DNA of 64,000 nucleotides from a virus, in the IMG/VR virus record IMGVR_UViG_3300032116_000166, positions 1 through 64,000 of that record; one strand, written 5' to 3'. Numbering within the stretch: the first letter of the stretch is position 1; each line of letters begins with the position of its first letter. Below the pieces are notes generated by a model. The model did not search any database. It was given only the letters and a program-made list of their open reading frames with translations, and was not told the origin of the DNA. Both the position numbers and the translations under genes were made by a program. Shown here one piece after another: positions 41,468 through 50,597 of the stretch.

Positions 41468-43239
41468 TGGCTAATACAATCCGAATCAAGAGACGGGCCG
41501 CTGGTGGAGCTGCTGGAGCACCAGGTAGTCTATTTAATGCCGAATTGGCATTCAACGAACAAGATAACACCCTGTACTATGGTTATGGTGTTAGTAGTGG
41601 TAGTACAGCAGCTAGCGTAGTACCTATTGCTGGTAAGGGTGCTTTTGCTGACCTTACAACAAATCAGACCATTGGTGGTATTAAAACTTTTAGTAGTACT
41701 ATTAGCGCTAGTATTGATGGTAACGCTGCTACTGCTACAAAGTGGGCAAGTGGCATCAACATAGCAGTAAGTGGTGATATTAGCGGTACTACTTCTACCT
41801 TTGATGGTAGTGGCAATGGTACATTGAGTTTAACGCTTGCCACAGTTAATAGTAGTCCAGTAACAGGCCTATTACAGAAGATTACCACTAATGCTAAGGG
41901 CCTAGTAACTGCAACAAGTAACGCAGTCTTAAACGACATTGGAGCTCCTACTAGCAGTTTTAGCTTTAACAGCCAAAACTTGACTGGATTGGCAGATCCT
42001 GTTAACGCACAAGACGCAGCCACAAAGAATTATGTTGACAATGTAGCTCAGGGCCTAGACCCTAAGGGCTCAGTAAAAGCTGCAACCACTGCCAACATCA
42101 CACTGAGTGGTCTACAAAACATTGACGGTATCAGCGTTGCCGCTAACGATCGCGTGTTGGTTAAAAACCAGAGTGCGGCCAGCCAAAACGGTATCTACGT
42201 AGCAAGCGCAAGTGCTTGGACCAGAGCAACTGACATGAGCAGTTGGGCAGAAGTTCCCAATGCTTTCGTATTCGTTGAAGAAGGTAGTACACAGGCTGAT
42301 AGTGGTTGGGTTGTAACCAGCAATCAGGGCGGCACATTAGATACAACAGCTATCAACTGGGTACAGTTCAGCGGAGCTGGTAGCTATACCGCTGGTAATG
42401 GTCTAGAGCTTACAGGTAATGCGTTTTCTGTCAAGGCTGATGGTAATACAATCACTGTGGCTGCTGCAGGTATCAAGGTCAGTGACACCTATGCTGGTAA
42501 TACTAGCCTAACAACTTTGGGTACAGTTGGCACTGGTACATGGCAGGCCTCAGTCATTGGCGCCACCTACGGCGGTACTGGTGTTAATAATGGCAGTAAC
42601 ACTATCACACTTGGTGGTAATGTTGTTACTGCAGGTGCTTTCTCAACAAGTGGTGCTAACGCTCTTACACTTACTACCACTGGTGCAACCAACGTAACCT
42701 TACCAACAACTGGTACGTTGGTCAACACAGCAGTTACTACATTGAGTAGCTTGGCTAGTATTGGTACTGTTACAACTGGTACTTGGAATGCAGGCGTAAT
42801 CGCTGGTCAGTATGGTGGTACTGGTGTAGCCAACACTGGCAAAACAATTACACTTGGTGGTAATATTACCACAGGTGGAGACTTTACACTAAGTGGTGCA
42901 TTTACTACCGCCATTACAGTAACTGGCAACACAAGTGTTACACTACCAACAACTGGTACATTGGTCAACACAGCCGTTACTACATTGAGTAGCTTGGCTA
43001 GTATTGGTACTATCACAACCGGTGTGTGGAATGGTAGTACAATAGGTGTTGCCTATGGTGGTACAGGTGCCACAACATTTACCACAAACGCTGTACTATA
43101 CGGTAACGCACAAGGTGCTATCGGTGCAACAAGCACAGCAGGCACTTGGGACAGTGCAAACTCAGTAGGTCAATTACTGAGTGTAGATTCCAGCGGTACA
43201 CCAACTTGGACCAATCTGGTCGACGGCGGAACATTCTAA
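41467..43239 (+). CDS. Tail fibre protein, 590 residues
   Basis: The N-terminus (MANTIRIKRRAAGGAAGAPGSL, then NAELAFNEQDNTLYYG) is a conserved phage fibre anchor. Residues 180-290 hold a recurrent fibre domain (QDAATKNYVDNVAQGLDPKGS, DRVLVKNQSAASQNGIYV). The C-terminal half has repeats of TTGTWNAGVIAGQYGGTGV and VTLPTTGTLVNTAVTTLSSL. The short C-terminal piece (QLLSVDSSGTPTWTNLVDGG) echoes the end of the collagen-like protein (NSNLTDGG), which suggests shared interaction ends. It starts inside the upstream stop (TAATG). Confidence 0.8.
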   Translation: MANTIRIKRRAAGGAAGAPGSLFNAELAFNEQDNTLYYGYGVSSGSTAASVVPIAGKGAFADLTTNQTIGGIKTFSSTISASIDGNAATATKWASGINIAVSGDISGTTSTFDGSGNGTLSLTLATVNSSPVTGLLQKITTNAKGLVTATSNAVLNDIGAPTSSFSFNSQNLTGLADPVNAQDAATKNYVDNVAQGLDPKGSVKAATTANITLSGLQNIDGISVAANDRVLVKNQSAASQNGIYVASASAWTRATDMSSWAEVPNAFVFVEEGSTQADSGWVVTSNQGGTLDTTAINWVQFSGAGSYTAGNGLELTGNAFSVKADGNTITVAAAGIKVSDTYAGNTSLTTLGTVGTGTWQASVIGATYGGTGVNNGSNTITLGGNVVTAGAFSTSGANALTLTTTGATNVTLPTTGTLVNTAVTTLSSLASIGTVTTGTWNAGVIAGQYGGTGVANTGKTITLGGNITTGGDFTLSGAFTTAITVTGNTSVTLPTTGTLVNTAVTTLSSLASIGTITTGVWNGSTIGVAYGGTGATTFTTNAVLYGNAQGAIGATSTAGTWDSANSVGQLLSVDSSGTPTWTNLVDGGTF

Positions 43240-43280
43240 CTTTTTAACAACCCTCCTATATAGGACAACAAGGGAGCCAT

Positions 43281-46200
43281 ATGGCAAACGTAATAAAACC
43301 AAAGCGTTCAAACACAGCAGCTGCTGTACCCACCACCGGCCAATTGGCTGGTGGTGAGATTGCAGTAAACATGGCAGATCGAAAGATCTGGATCAATAAT
43401 GGTACTGCAGTAGTACAAGTAGGTGCAGGCAATTTGAGCGCACTGGGTGACGTAGTGATCACATCTCCATCAAATGGTGATGTAATACAATACAACAGCT
43501 CTAGCTCTACTTGGATAAATGGTGGTGTTGTTGCATCTACTGCTTCAAATATAAGCGGTGGTGCAACAAATCAGATAGTATATCAAACAGGTACAAATAC
43601 TACCAATTTTATTACGGCTCCCACAACTGGTGACACATATTTAAAGTGGACAGGTAGTGCTTTTAGCTGGGCCAGTGTGTCTGGCACTGGTGACATGGCC
43701 AAAGCCACTTATGACACCAACAACAACGGCAAAGTAGACTCGGCAGAAACTGCTGATGCAGTACCTTGGACTGGAATTACCGGCAAACCTACTTTTGCCG
43801 CTGTGGCTACTAGCGGACTATACAGCGACTTAAGTGGCACTCCTGTAATTGGTACAAATATCCAAGCCTGGAGTTCTAACCTTGATAGCTGGAGTGCGAT
43901 TAGTACTACCAGCAAACAAGACACACTGACGAGTGGTACAAATATCAAGAGTATAGACGGCACTTCGTTGTTAGGTAGTGGTGACTATACCGTACTACCC
44001 ACAGTGGGCCAAGCAACCGGCGACATACACGGTGTTGTAACACGCTCAGCGAGTACCCTGAGCTTTAATGAGGGTACTAGAACTTTTACTATTGCTCCTG
44101 TTAGTGGTAGTTGGACTTTCTACAATAAAGGTACATTGTACACAATTAGTACCTCTAAGTCACTACAGATTGCAGACGTCAGTGGCACCACATTTATACG
44201 TTTCAACATTAATACTCTGGAACTGGAACAGTATGGACCAATTCCTGATTTTACAAATGACGTAATAGTTGCCTATATCTACTGGAATGCCACAACCCAA
44301 AAATGTATTATTTTGGGTGACGAACGTCATGGCAGCAAGCGAGATACCACTTGGCACAGCAATCAACACCTGAACGTTGGTACAGTCTGGAGAAGTGGTG
44401 GCGGTTTAACCTATACTCTCAACAATGCCAGCAGTGTACAGTTGGGTGTAGGTACGCCACTTGTATTGGCAGACGAAGACTTGGCACATACTATCAACCA
44501 TAGTGCCACACCAACAGCAGACTATGAGCAAGTCCTAAATACTGCAGCCAGTTTAGAGGTATTATATCTAAACGGCACATCATACACAGCCACAACGCAA
44601 AGCACTACTCCTTGGATAGCAGGTACTAGTTTGGCTCGTTATAATTTTGTAACTGGCGGAAGTGGTAGTTTGGTAGATGCTGCTGAAGGCAAGTATATTA
44701 CTTACTGGCTATTGGGCACAAACGATACACGTAGACCTGTAAAATTGGTATTAGGCAGAGCAGAACACAGTTCTATAGATGCCGCATATGCAGAAGAATT
44801 TACTGAGTATGGATTGAGTTTTGCAGAACAGGTGTTTATGTACCAGATTGTGGTACAGACCAGTGCCAGTTATACTGCCAACGCTGCAAAAATTGTAGTA
44901 GCAGGTGTTCGTAAAGTATTAAGTAAAGTCTCTACAAGTGCCAGTACCGTAAGTGCAACACAGCACAACGTACTGACCGGCCGCGAAAGTGCAGATGCTC
45001 ACCCTATTGCAAGTATAACCAACCTACAGACTGCATTAGACGGTAAGCAGGCTACGTTGGTAAGTAACACAAATATTAAAACTGTCAATAACAACAGCTT
45101 GTTAGGCAGTGGTAACATAGCAGTACAAGAAGTACTGGTAAGTAACACAAATATTAAAACTGTCAATAGCAATAGCTTGTTAGGCAGTGGCGACATAGCA
45201 GTACAAGAAGTATTAACAAGTGGCACAAATATTAAGAGTATCAATGGTAACAGCCTATTAGGCAGTGGCGACTTAACAATTGCTGGATCATCACAATCAG
45301 TTAGTGCAACAATAACTGCTGGTACCAATACTCAGGGTCAAGGTGCCCTCACCAGCGATTACAATATCGTCACTAGTACTCCTAACAATCCTAGCGCGGT
45401 AACCCTACCAACAGCAACTGCTGGCCGAACTATTAAAATTGTAAACAAGGGTACAAATGCTGTAAATATTTACCCTGCTACAGGTGCACAAATTGATGCT
45501 TTAGGGACTAACGCCTTCTATGACCTGCCAGTAAATGCAATCATTGAGGTTAATGCAAGTAGTACAACACAGTGGTACAGTACTGGCAATACAGACATTA
45601 CTCGTCTTGGAAGTATCTTTATTAACGAGTTTACGACTACAGTAACCAGCGGTACCACTGTAACACTGACTAATGATAGTAGTTATTACCAAGAATTTAC
45701 TGGTACAACTGCCCAGACTGTTTTACTGCCCAATGCAACTACATCAACTGCTGGACTGGTATTTGAAATAATTAATAACAGTACTGCCACACTAACGGTA
45801 CAGACTTCTACTGCTGCTACTATAGCAACTGTACCACCAAGCTTAGCTGCTAAATTGGTTTTGAGTACTACGGCTTTTAATACAACAGCTTCATGGGAGT
45901 TTGAGTACTCGGGGTTTGCCACTATTACTGGCACTGGCAATAACGTATTGTCTGTTGCTCCAACACTATCAAGCCTGTCTTTAGCTGCAGGTACAGCTAC
46001 AGCAGGTACAGCTCCACTAAAGCTAACAAGTGGTGTTAACCTAACGGCTGCAGAAGCTGGTGCTATAGAGTTTGATGGGGCCACCCTATACGGTACAGCC
46101 AACACCACTAATGGTCGCGGCTTTATACCACTCACATACTACTATCGCTTAGCAGCAAACGGTGCTAACATTGGTGCTGCTATTGCTGACTTTTTTGGAG

Positions 46201-46616
46201 CCAACAGTTCTATTCCCTTAGTAGCCAACGGTATTTATGAAATAGATATAGAGGTTTACTACACTAAAAATACTGCTGGTACAGTTGTATGGACTTTAAC
46301 CAATTCTACTACTGTAACCAATATGGCTGTCAATGTTCAACACACTGCAGTAGCTGGTTATACGGCGGTACCCACAGCTACTGCGTTTACTGTTGCAGCC
46401 TTGGTGAACCAAACAGCAGCAGCCGTAGCATTTAGTGCCACAGCCTCGTTAACTAACAACACTAACCATATAGCAAAATTTAGAATAATTCTTGAAAATG
46501 GCAGCAGTACGTCCCTAAGACTTCGTGCCACAAGTAGTGCTGGTACAATAACACCACTTAGAAATAGTCGGTGGAAAGCCACACGTGTAGCTAATGCAAG
46601 CGCCTTAGCAGCATAA
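43281..46616 (+). CDS. Tail fibre protein, 1111 residues
   Basis: Shine-Dalgarno AAGGGAG lies 7 bases before the ATG. The N-terminus (KPKRSNTAAAVPTTGQLAGGEIAVNMADRKIW) is the common phage fibre start, paralogous to that of the previous gene. The middle has three near-identical repeats of SNTNIKTVNSNSLLGSGDIAVQ (45060-45290), and other beta modules follow. A jelly-roll-like C-terminal domain (residues about 960-1100) resembles distal receptor-binding ends. It is the last fibre gene before the lysis block. Confidence 0.8.
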   Translation: MANVIKPKRSNTAAAVPTTGQLAGGEIAVNMADRKIWINNGTAVVQVGAGNLSALGDVVITSPSNGDVIQYNSSSSTWINGGVVASTASNISGGATNQIVYQTGTNTTNFITAPTTGDTYLKWTGSAFSWASVSGTGDMAKATYDTNNNGKVDSAETADAVPWTGITGKPTFAAVATSGLYSDLSGTPVIGTNIQAWSSNLDSWSAISTTSKQDTLTSGTNIKSIDGTSLLGSGDYTVLPTVGQATGDIHGVVTRSASTLSFNEGTRTFTIAPVSGSWTFYNKGTLYTISTSKSLQIADVSGTTFIRFNINTLELEQYGPIPDFTNDVIVAYIYWNATTQKCIILGDERHGSKRDTTWHSNQHLNVGTVWRSGGGLTYTLNNASSVQLGVGTPLVLADEDLAHTINHSATPTADYEQVLNTAASLEVLYLNGTSYTATTQSTTPWIAGTSLARYNFVTGGSGSLVDAAEGKYITYWLLGTNDTRRPVKLVLGRAEHSSIDAAYAEEFTEYGLSFAEQVFMYQIVVQTSASYTANAAKIVVAGVRKVLSKVSTSASTVSATQHNVLTGRESADAHPIASITNLQTALDGKQATLVSNTNIKTVNNNSLLGSGNIAVQEVLVSNTNIKTVNSNSLLGSGDIAVQEVLTSGTNIKSINGNSLLGSGDLTIAGSSQSVSATITAGTNTQGQGALTSDYNIVTSTPNNPSAVTLPTATAGRTIKIVNKGTNAVNIYPATGAQIDALGTNAFYDLPVNAIIEVNASSTTQWYSTGNTDITRLGSIFINEFTTTVTSGTTVTLTNDSSYYQEFTGTTAQTVLLPNATTSTAGLVFEIINNSTATLTVQTSTAATIATVPPSLAAKLVLSTTAFNTTASWEFEYSGFATITGTGNNVLSVAPTLSSLSLAAGTATAGTAPLKLTSGVNLTAAEAGAIEFDGATLYGTANTTNGRGFIPLTYYYRLAANGANIGAAIADFFGANSSIPLVANGIYEIDIEVYYTKNTAGTVVWTLTNSTTVTNMAVNVQHTAVAGYTAVPTATAFTVAALVNQTAAAVAFSATASLTNNTNHIAKFRIILENGSSTSLRLRATSSAGTITPLRNSRWKATRVANASALAA

Positions 46617-46627
46617 AGGAAATCACT

Positions 46628-47038
46628 ATGTTTAAAAAAGACAAAGATATCGAACTACTACACGCTCAGAGTGAAGTAGAACAAAAGAAACACGATGCTC
46701 AAAGTACTGCACGTGAGGTTGCCAGTAAGTACATTGGCAAAACAGCAGTACCTTGGATCGTATTATTAGTTGTAGTAGGAGTAGTAGCTAGCGCTTTTTT
46801 AGACTCAAACACCTTGCCCGCAGTTGTGGGCTTGGTTTCCACTGCTGTAATGGCCCTAATCGCCATGGTAACTGGAATCACAGGAACCAAGGAAAAGGAA
46901 GAAAAGCCAGAGTTCAAGGTTATCCACGAACTGTTGTCTCGCCTAGACAAAGCACCTGAAACCATGAAGGTACAGGTCGAAGATGACAAAGTAGTGGTTA
47001 CCAAGGGCGGTGATACCATCGAAACCAAGAGGGTCTAA
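46628..47038 (+). CDS. Small membrane protein with two TM segments (holin candidate)
   Basis: A 136-residue protein with Shine-Dalgarno AAGGAAATC. A charged N-terminal helix (KKDKDIELLHAQSEVEQKK) precedes two TM segments, residues about 41-57 (VPWIVLLVVVGVVASAF) and 63-85. The C-terminal 50 residues are cytoplasmic-type and charged (EKEEKPEFKVIHELLSRL). Its topology and position two genes before the endolysin fit a class II-like holin or its modulator, but the long soluble tail is unusual. It is a holin candidate by context only. Confidence 0.55.
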   Translation: MFKKDKDIELLHAQSEVEQKKHDAQSTAREVASKYIGKTAVPWIVLLVVVGVVASAFLDSNTLPAVVGLVSTAVMALIAMVTGITGTKEKEEKPEFKVIHELLSRLDKAPETMKVQVEDDKVVVTKGGDTIETKRV

Positions 47039-47040
47039 TT

Positions 47041-47526
47041 ATGTTAGAATTTGCAGCAAGTGGTATTTTAGGCTCGATCTTTGGTGGATTGTTCAGATTG
47101 GCACCAGAGGTCCTAAAGTTCTGGGACCGCAAAGACGATCGCAAACACGAATTAGCAATGTACAATCTTCAGATTGACCTAGAAAAGACTAAAGGTCAGG
47201 TCAAGCTAGAAGAAAAGTACATGGACTACAATATTGCCCAAACTCAGGCTATTCAAACAGCTTTTGAAAGCCAAGCAAAAGAGGCTTCTGCTAGCTACAA
47301 GTGGGTAGCCGCACTGAGTGCTCTAGTTCGACCAATGGTAACCTATGTCTTATTTGGTATGTATGTGGCCTTCAAGATTGCCATAATCGTACACGCCATA
47401 AACAGCGGTGCTAATTGGGTTGATCTTGCAAAAACTCACTGGACACCAGACGACTTTGCAATGTTAAACATGATCCTAACATTCTGGTTCTTGGGCCGTT
47501 CAATTGAAAAGCGTAGCAACTCATGA
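47041..47526 (+). CDS. Holin of the 3-TM type (GTA-holin-like)
   Basis: A 161-residue protein. A hydrophobic N-terminal segment (GILGSIFGGLFRLAPEVL) is followed by a long charged helix (residues 30-85, with ELAMYNLQIDLEKT). Then come ALVRPMVTYVLFGMYVAFKIAIIVHAI (residues about 91-120) and a final hydrophobic helix (MLNMILTFWFLGRSI). The 'RP' before the second TM and this layout match the holin-of-3-TMs family known from gene transfer agents and phages. It overlaps the endolysin start by 4 bases (ATGA), which strongly supports the holin role. Confidence 0.72.
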   Translation: MLEFAASGILGSIFGGLFRLAPEVLKFWDRKDDRKHELAMYNLQIDLEKTKGQVKLEEKYMDYNIAQTQAIQTAFESQAKEASASYKWVAALSALVRPMVTYVLFGMYVAFKIAIIVHAINSGANWVDLAKTHWTPDDFAMLNMILTFWFLGRSIEKRSNS

Positions 47527-48059
47527 CCAAGGAAGCCGTCAAACTTTGTACAGATGCCCTTTTACATCCATTTGAGGGCTATCACAAAAAGTTGCCAAAT
47601 GGTGACTGTCAAAGCTATCCAGATCCCGCGAGCCCCCTAGGTCGCGGACTCATTTCAAAAGCTCAAGCAGCTCAAATGAGCCCTGCCGAATTACTTAAAG
47701 CAGGACACCCTTGGACAATAGGCTGGGGCACAACGGGTCCAGATATTGTGCCTGGCTTGGTGTGGACCCGTCAACAAGCAGACGAACGTTTTGAGAGTAC
47801 GCTCACCAAGTTTGTTGCTGGAGCACTGGGTCTTAGTCCAAGTTTAGCAAATGAACCGCCCAGAAGGTTGGCGGCAATCATTAGTTTTTGTTACAATTGC
47901 GGTCTTGGCAATTATCGTGTCAGTACTTTGCGTAAGCGAGTCAATGAACGTGACTGGGATGGTGCCTATCACGAGATACAAAAGTGGAACAAAGCTCAAG
48001 GCATTGTGTTAGCAGGATTGACACGCCGCCGCTTAGCAGAAGGCAACTTCTTGAGGTAA
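47523..48059 (+). CDS. Endolysin, GH24 lysozyme
   Basis: A 178-residue muramidase of the T4/P22 lysozyme family, cleaving peptidoglycan. The catalytic Glu is E18 (PFEGYHKK), the Asp is D34 (SYPDPAS), and the Thr lies in WTIGWGTTG (T65). An insert of about 25 residues between D34 and T65 is typical of a subgroup of proteobacterial phage lysozymes. A later ALAAI..FCYNCG-like helix and AGLTRRRLAEGNF at the end are the conserved GH24 C-terminus. There is no signal peptide or signal-arrest segment, so a holin is needed. It overlaps the holin gene by ATGA. Confidence 0.9.
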   Translation: MTKEAVKLCTDALLHPFEGYHKKLPNGDCQSYPDPASPLGRGLISKAQAAQMSPAELLKAGHPWTIGWGTTGPDIVPGLVWTRQQADERFESTLTKFVAGALGLSPSLANEPPRRLAAIISFCYNCGLGNYRVSTLRKRVNERDWDGAYHEIQKWNKAQGIVLAGLTRRRLAEGNFLR

Positions 48060-48061
48060 TT

Positions 48062-48379
48062 ATGGTAGAGATATTAGTGTTAATTATAGTTGTATTACAA
48101 CTATTAGACATATATACAACAGATGCCATACTAGATCTTGGTGGCAAGGAGTTAAACCCAGTACTTGACAAATTTTTCAAAATAGTAGGTGTACTACCAG
48201 GATTATTAATATCAAAGACCATTTTTGTAGGTGTATTGTTTTACTACTATATAACCAACAGAAACCTGTTAGTATCCACAGAAGGAATACTGACTTTAAT
48301 TGCTATATCTGCAATATATAGTTATATTGTGCGTAATAACTTTAAAGTTTTAAATTCCTTAAAGTCCTCCTCAAACTGA
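48062..48379 (+). CDS. Small integral membrane protein (spanin/holin-region, unknown)
   Basis: The ATG at 48062 is 2 bases after the endolysin stop; upstream in-frame codons lie in the endolysin gene. The 105-residue product has TM helices near 2-16 (VEILVLIIVVLQLL), 42-64 (VGVLPGLLISKTIFVGVLFYYY) and 73-90. It carries a polar DIYTTDAILDLGGKELNPVLD between the first two. The D-x-x-T...G..E.NP pattern resembles small DUF5658-like membrane proteins (recalled, not searched). Its role in lysis is suggested only by position; it does not look like an Rz/Rz1 spanin. Confidence 0.6.
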   Translation: MVEILVLIIVVLQLLDIYTTDAILDLGGKELNPVLDKFFKIVGVLPGLLISKTIFVGVLFYYYITNRNLLVSTEGILTLIAISAIYSYIVRNNFKVLNSLKSSSN

Positions 48380-48405
48380 GGCCGATTAATAAATCTTCAA
48401 AATCT

Positions 48406-49101
48406 ATGGCAAACAACAGTGGCAAGAAAGCTCGCAGAGCAGCAAGTCAGAGTCCTGATAACAGTTTTTTAACTAAAACAGAGTTCAGGGAAGTAAAACC
48501 ACTAAATTATATACAAGAAACGTATCTTAATGCTATAAAAACCAATGAAATAATCTTTGGTATTGGTAGTGCAGGCACAGGCAAAACCTATGTGGCTGCA
48601 AGTTATGCTGCAAGTGAATTGTTCCACAGACGAGTGGACAAAATCATTTTAACTAGACCAAATGTAGAAACTGGCCGTGGATTGGGCTTTCTGCCCGGTA
48701 CCTTGGAAGAAAAATACGAACCATATCTGGATCCTTTTGATCAAGTGTTTAGTAGATCACTGGGCAAAGGCTTTTACGAGTATGCACTTAAGTCAAAGGC
48801 CATAGAGCCCAGACCCTTGGGCTTTATGAGAGGTGCTACGTTTGATAATGCTATTGTGCTCGTAGACGAAGCACAGAACGCCACCAAAATGGAATTGAAG
48901 ATGTTGTTGAGTCGTATTGGTCGCAACACAAAAATGATTATCTCAGGCGATGATGATCAGAGTGACATTCCAGATAGTGGATTGATGGATGCCGTCAACC
49001 GACTAGAGGGCATTGGCGGTATCGAGGTGGTTCGCTTCTTGGAGACTGATATTGTCCGATCGAAGATGTGTAAACAAATTATTTTAGCTTATAAGAATTG
49101 A
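48406..49101 (+). CDS. phoH: PhoH-like ATPase
   Basis: A 231-residue protein with Walker A GIGSAGTGKTYVA (residues about 51-63), Walker B IVLVDEAQNAT (around 148) and the PhoH-type RPNVETGRGLGFLPGTLEEK between them. PhoH proteins are P-loop ATPases related to SF1 helicases and are frequent in marine and freshwater phages. They were first linked to phosphate starvation, but their role in infection is unresolved. No good Shine-Dalgarno lies near the ATG (nearest GAGG is about 23 bases upstream), which is odd for this phage. It is the only nucleic-acid-type ATPase in the late plus-strand block. Confidence 0.9.
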   Translation: MANNSGKKARRAASQSPDNSFLTKTEFREVKPLNYIQETYLNAIKTNEIIFGIGSAGTGKTYVAASYAASELFHRRVDKIILTRPNVETGRGLGFLPGTLEEKYEPYLDPFDQVFSRSLGKGFYEYALKSKAIEPRPLGFMRGATFDNAIVLVDEAQNATKMELKMLLSRIGRNTKMIISGDDDQSDIPDSGLMDAVNRLEGIGGIEVVRFLETDIVRSKMCKQIILAYKN

Positions 49102-49108
49102 GAGTGAG

Positions 49109-49888
49109 ATGGCAAAAGAACTGTGTCCAGTGGGTACAATGTATCCAGATATTAATTTGAGCAACCACTTGGCAGCGGTTCAGTACGCCAACTACGGACC
49201 TGCCGAAGCTCGTGATAGCAACCCTGAATTTTGGGAAGCCAAACAAGAAGTGTGGGGTGTCAGTGAGGGTCAGGCCCGTATGAGGGTATGCGCCAGCTGT
49301 CATCATCATGATCGTGAACCAGAAACTTTGGACTGCATTATCGAAGGTCCAGCAGGTGAGTGGAGCGAAAGTCAACTTCCAGTCACTCCCAAATTTACTG
49401 ACATTGATGGTATGCCTGTGTGGTACTGCAAGCGTTGGAATATGACCGTTTCACCAATCAGAGTGTGCGATCAGTGGGAAACAGAAGAAGAGTATGAAGA
49501 CGAAGAGCCCGATGTACCCGAAGGTGAGCCTGAAAAAGGTTATTACGAAAAGGCAGCAACTACATACAAGCCCACAACTGGCATGGCTTCAGCAGCTCGC
49601 CGTGCCCTCAAGTGGAAAAAAGAAGGCAAAGCTGGTGGAACCCGAGTAGGCTTGGCCAGAGCAAATCAGCTTGTTAACCGTGAAAACTTGACAGCTAGTA
49701 CAGTAATGAGAATGCACTCATTCTTTAGTCGTCACGAAGTAGACAAAAAAGCAACAGGATTCAACAGTGGAGAAGAAGGCTTTCCAAGTGCCGGCAGGGT
49801 GGCTTGGGATTTGTGGGGCGGAGACGGTGGCCAGTCTTGGGCCAGAGCTAAGCGAGATCAGATAGTAAGGACTCGCGAAAACAACTAA
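49109..49888 (+). CDS. Cys-cluster protein with conserved phage C-terminal domain
   Basis: A 259-residue protein. Residues 65-125 carry a cysteine cluster (RVCASCHHHDRE, then LDCIIE, WYCKRW and VCDQWE): five Cys and three His, a likely metal or Fe-S site. A very acidic stretch (ETEEEYEDEEPDVPEGEPE) follows. The C-terminal 95 residues (TTGMASAARRALKWKKEGKA, GTRVGLARANQLVN, MHSFFSRHE, AWDLWGGDGGQSWA) are a small domain found in many phage proteins of different architecture, of unknown biochemical role. Shine-Dalgarno GAGAGTGAG is weak. It lies 7 bases after PhoH. Confidence 0.65.
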   Translation: MAKELCPVGTMYPDINLSNHLAAVQYANYGPAEARDSNPEFWEAKQEVWGVSEGQARMRVCASCHHHDREPETLDCIIEGPAGEWSESQLPVTPKFTDIDGMPVWYCKRWNMTVSPIRVCDQWETEEEYEDEEPDVPEGEPEKGYYEKAATTYKPTTGMASAARRALKWKKEGKAGGTRVGLARANQLVNRENLTASTVMRMHSFFSRHEVDKKATGFNSGEEGFPSAGRVAWDLWGGDGGQSWARAKRDQIVRTRENN

Positions 49889-49898
49889 GAGGTGACCT

Positions 49899-50228
49899 AT
49901 GGCAGATCCTACAGGGTATTTGACTGCAAAGGTGGCTTCTATGATAGGGGGTCTGTTTGGGGGCTTTGCAATTCTCACATTTATCAGACCAAAAACTATC
50001 AGTGAAGCATTTATGAGGGGCGGCGTTTCTGTAGGAAGTGCCATGGTTTTTACTTATCCACTATTAGAAATGATGGGTTTGTCCAATAACTGGGAAACCC
50101 AGCTCATGGGTGGATTCTGTGTAGGATTTTTAGCGTATACTGTGTTAGGTATGGTTGCTAACTTCTTACAAAAGAATCAAGACAAAGACATAGTACAAGT
50201 AGTCAAAGAGGTAAAGAAAAATGATTAA
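49899..50228 (+). CDS. Small membrane protein, holin-like
   Basis: A 109-residue protein with Shine-Dalgarno AGAGGTGACC. It has hydrophobic segments near residues 11-28 (ASMIGGLFGGFAILTFI), 42-57 (VSVGSAMVFTYPLLEM) and 71-90 (GGFCVGFLAYTVLGMVANF), then a lysine-rich tail (VVKEVKKND). The short length, three TM helices and basic C-terminus are the general holin layout. A second holin or antiholin is therefore possible. It overlaps the next membrane gene by 8 bases. Confidence 0.58.
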   Translation: MADPTGYLTAKVASMIGGLFGGFAILTFIRPKTISEAFMRGGVSVGSAMVFTYPLLEMMGLSNNWETQLMGGFCVGFLAYTVLGMVANFLQKNQDKDIVQVVKEVKKND

Positions 50229-50559
50229 CACAGTCGTTGGGTTCTTTAACTCTTGGACCCTATTAATCAATTTTGTATGCCATAGCCTCATATTTATAAG
50301 TATATTCTATGTTGCAGTTCATAATCGTGAACTAAAACCTTGGATTATTACTCCCCTATGGTGGTTGGCGTTGACGAGTGGGTTTACTGCTAGTACAGTG
50401 GTTGTACAATGGGCAATAGGTCCAGAACACCCCATGAGCTACTGGACCCTAGGAACTTTGGGAGAAATAACCTCTGGTATAATCTTGGCCTCAATAAGTT
50501 TTACAATGTTTTTACAAACACTCAAACACGACTTGAACTGTCGCAAAGATCGCAGATGA
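50221..50559 (+). CDS. Small membrane protein with four TM segments
   Basis: A 112-residue protein starting inside the upstream gene. Its hydrophobic segments are residues about 10-32 (NSWTLLINFVCHSLIFISIFYVA), 41-58, 59-67 and 80-100 (ITSGIILASISFTMFLQTL). The tail is basic (CRKDRR). The family is not recognised. Tight overlap with the previous three-TM protein suggests the two form a complex or an effector/antagonist pair. It ends at the bidirectional terminator and is the last late gene. Confidence 0.58.
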   Translation: MINTVVGFFNSWTLLINFVCHSLIFISIFYVAVHNRELKPWIITPLWWLALTSGFTASTVVVQWAIGPEHPMSYWTLGTLGEITSGIILASISFTMFLQTLKHDLNCRKDRR

Positions 50560-50596
50560 AAAAAGCCCCTCAACTTTTAGGTTGAGGGGCTTTTTC
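50559..50596. terminator. Bidirectional terminator between convergent gene blocks
   Basis: AAAAAGCCCCTCAAC at 50560-50574 pairs with GTTGAGGGGCTTTTT at 50581-50595, loop TTTTAG. The T-run at 50591-50595 serves the plus strand and the A-run at 50559-50564 serves the minus strand, so the late genes and the ribonucleotide reductase operon end here. Confidence 0.92.
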
Positions 50597-50597
50597 T

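Noticed and set aside
43254-43265. TCCTATATAGGA palindrome between two fibre genes
   Set aside because: Too short for a stable hairpin and with no T-tract; may be a chance palindrome.
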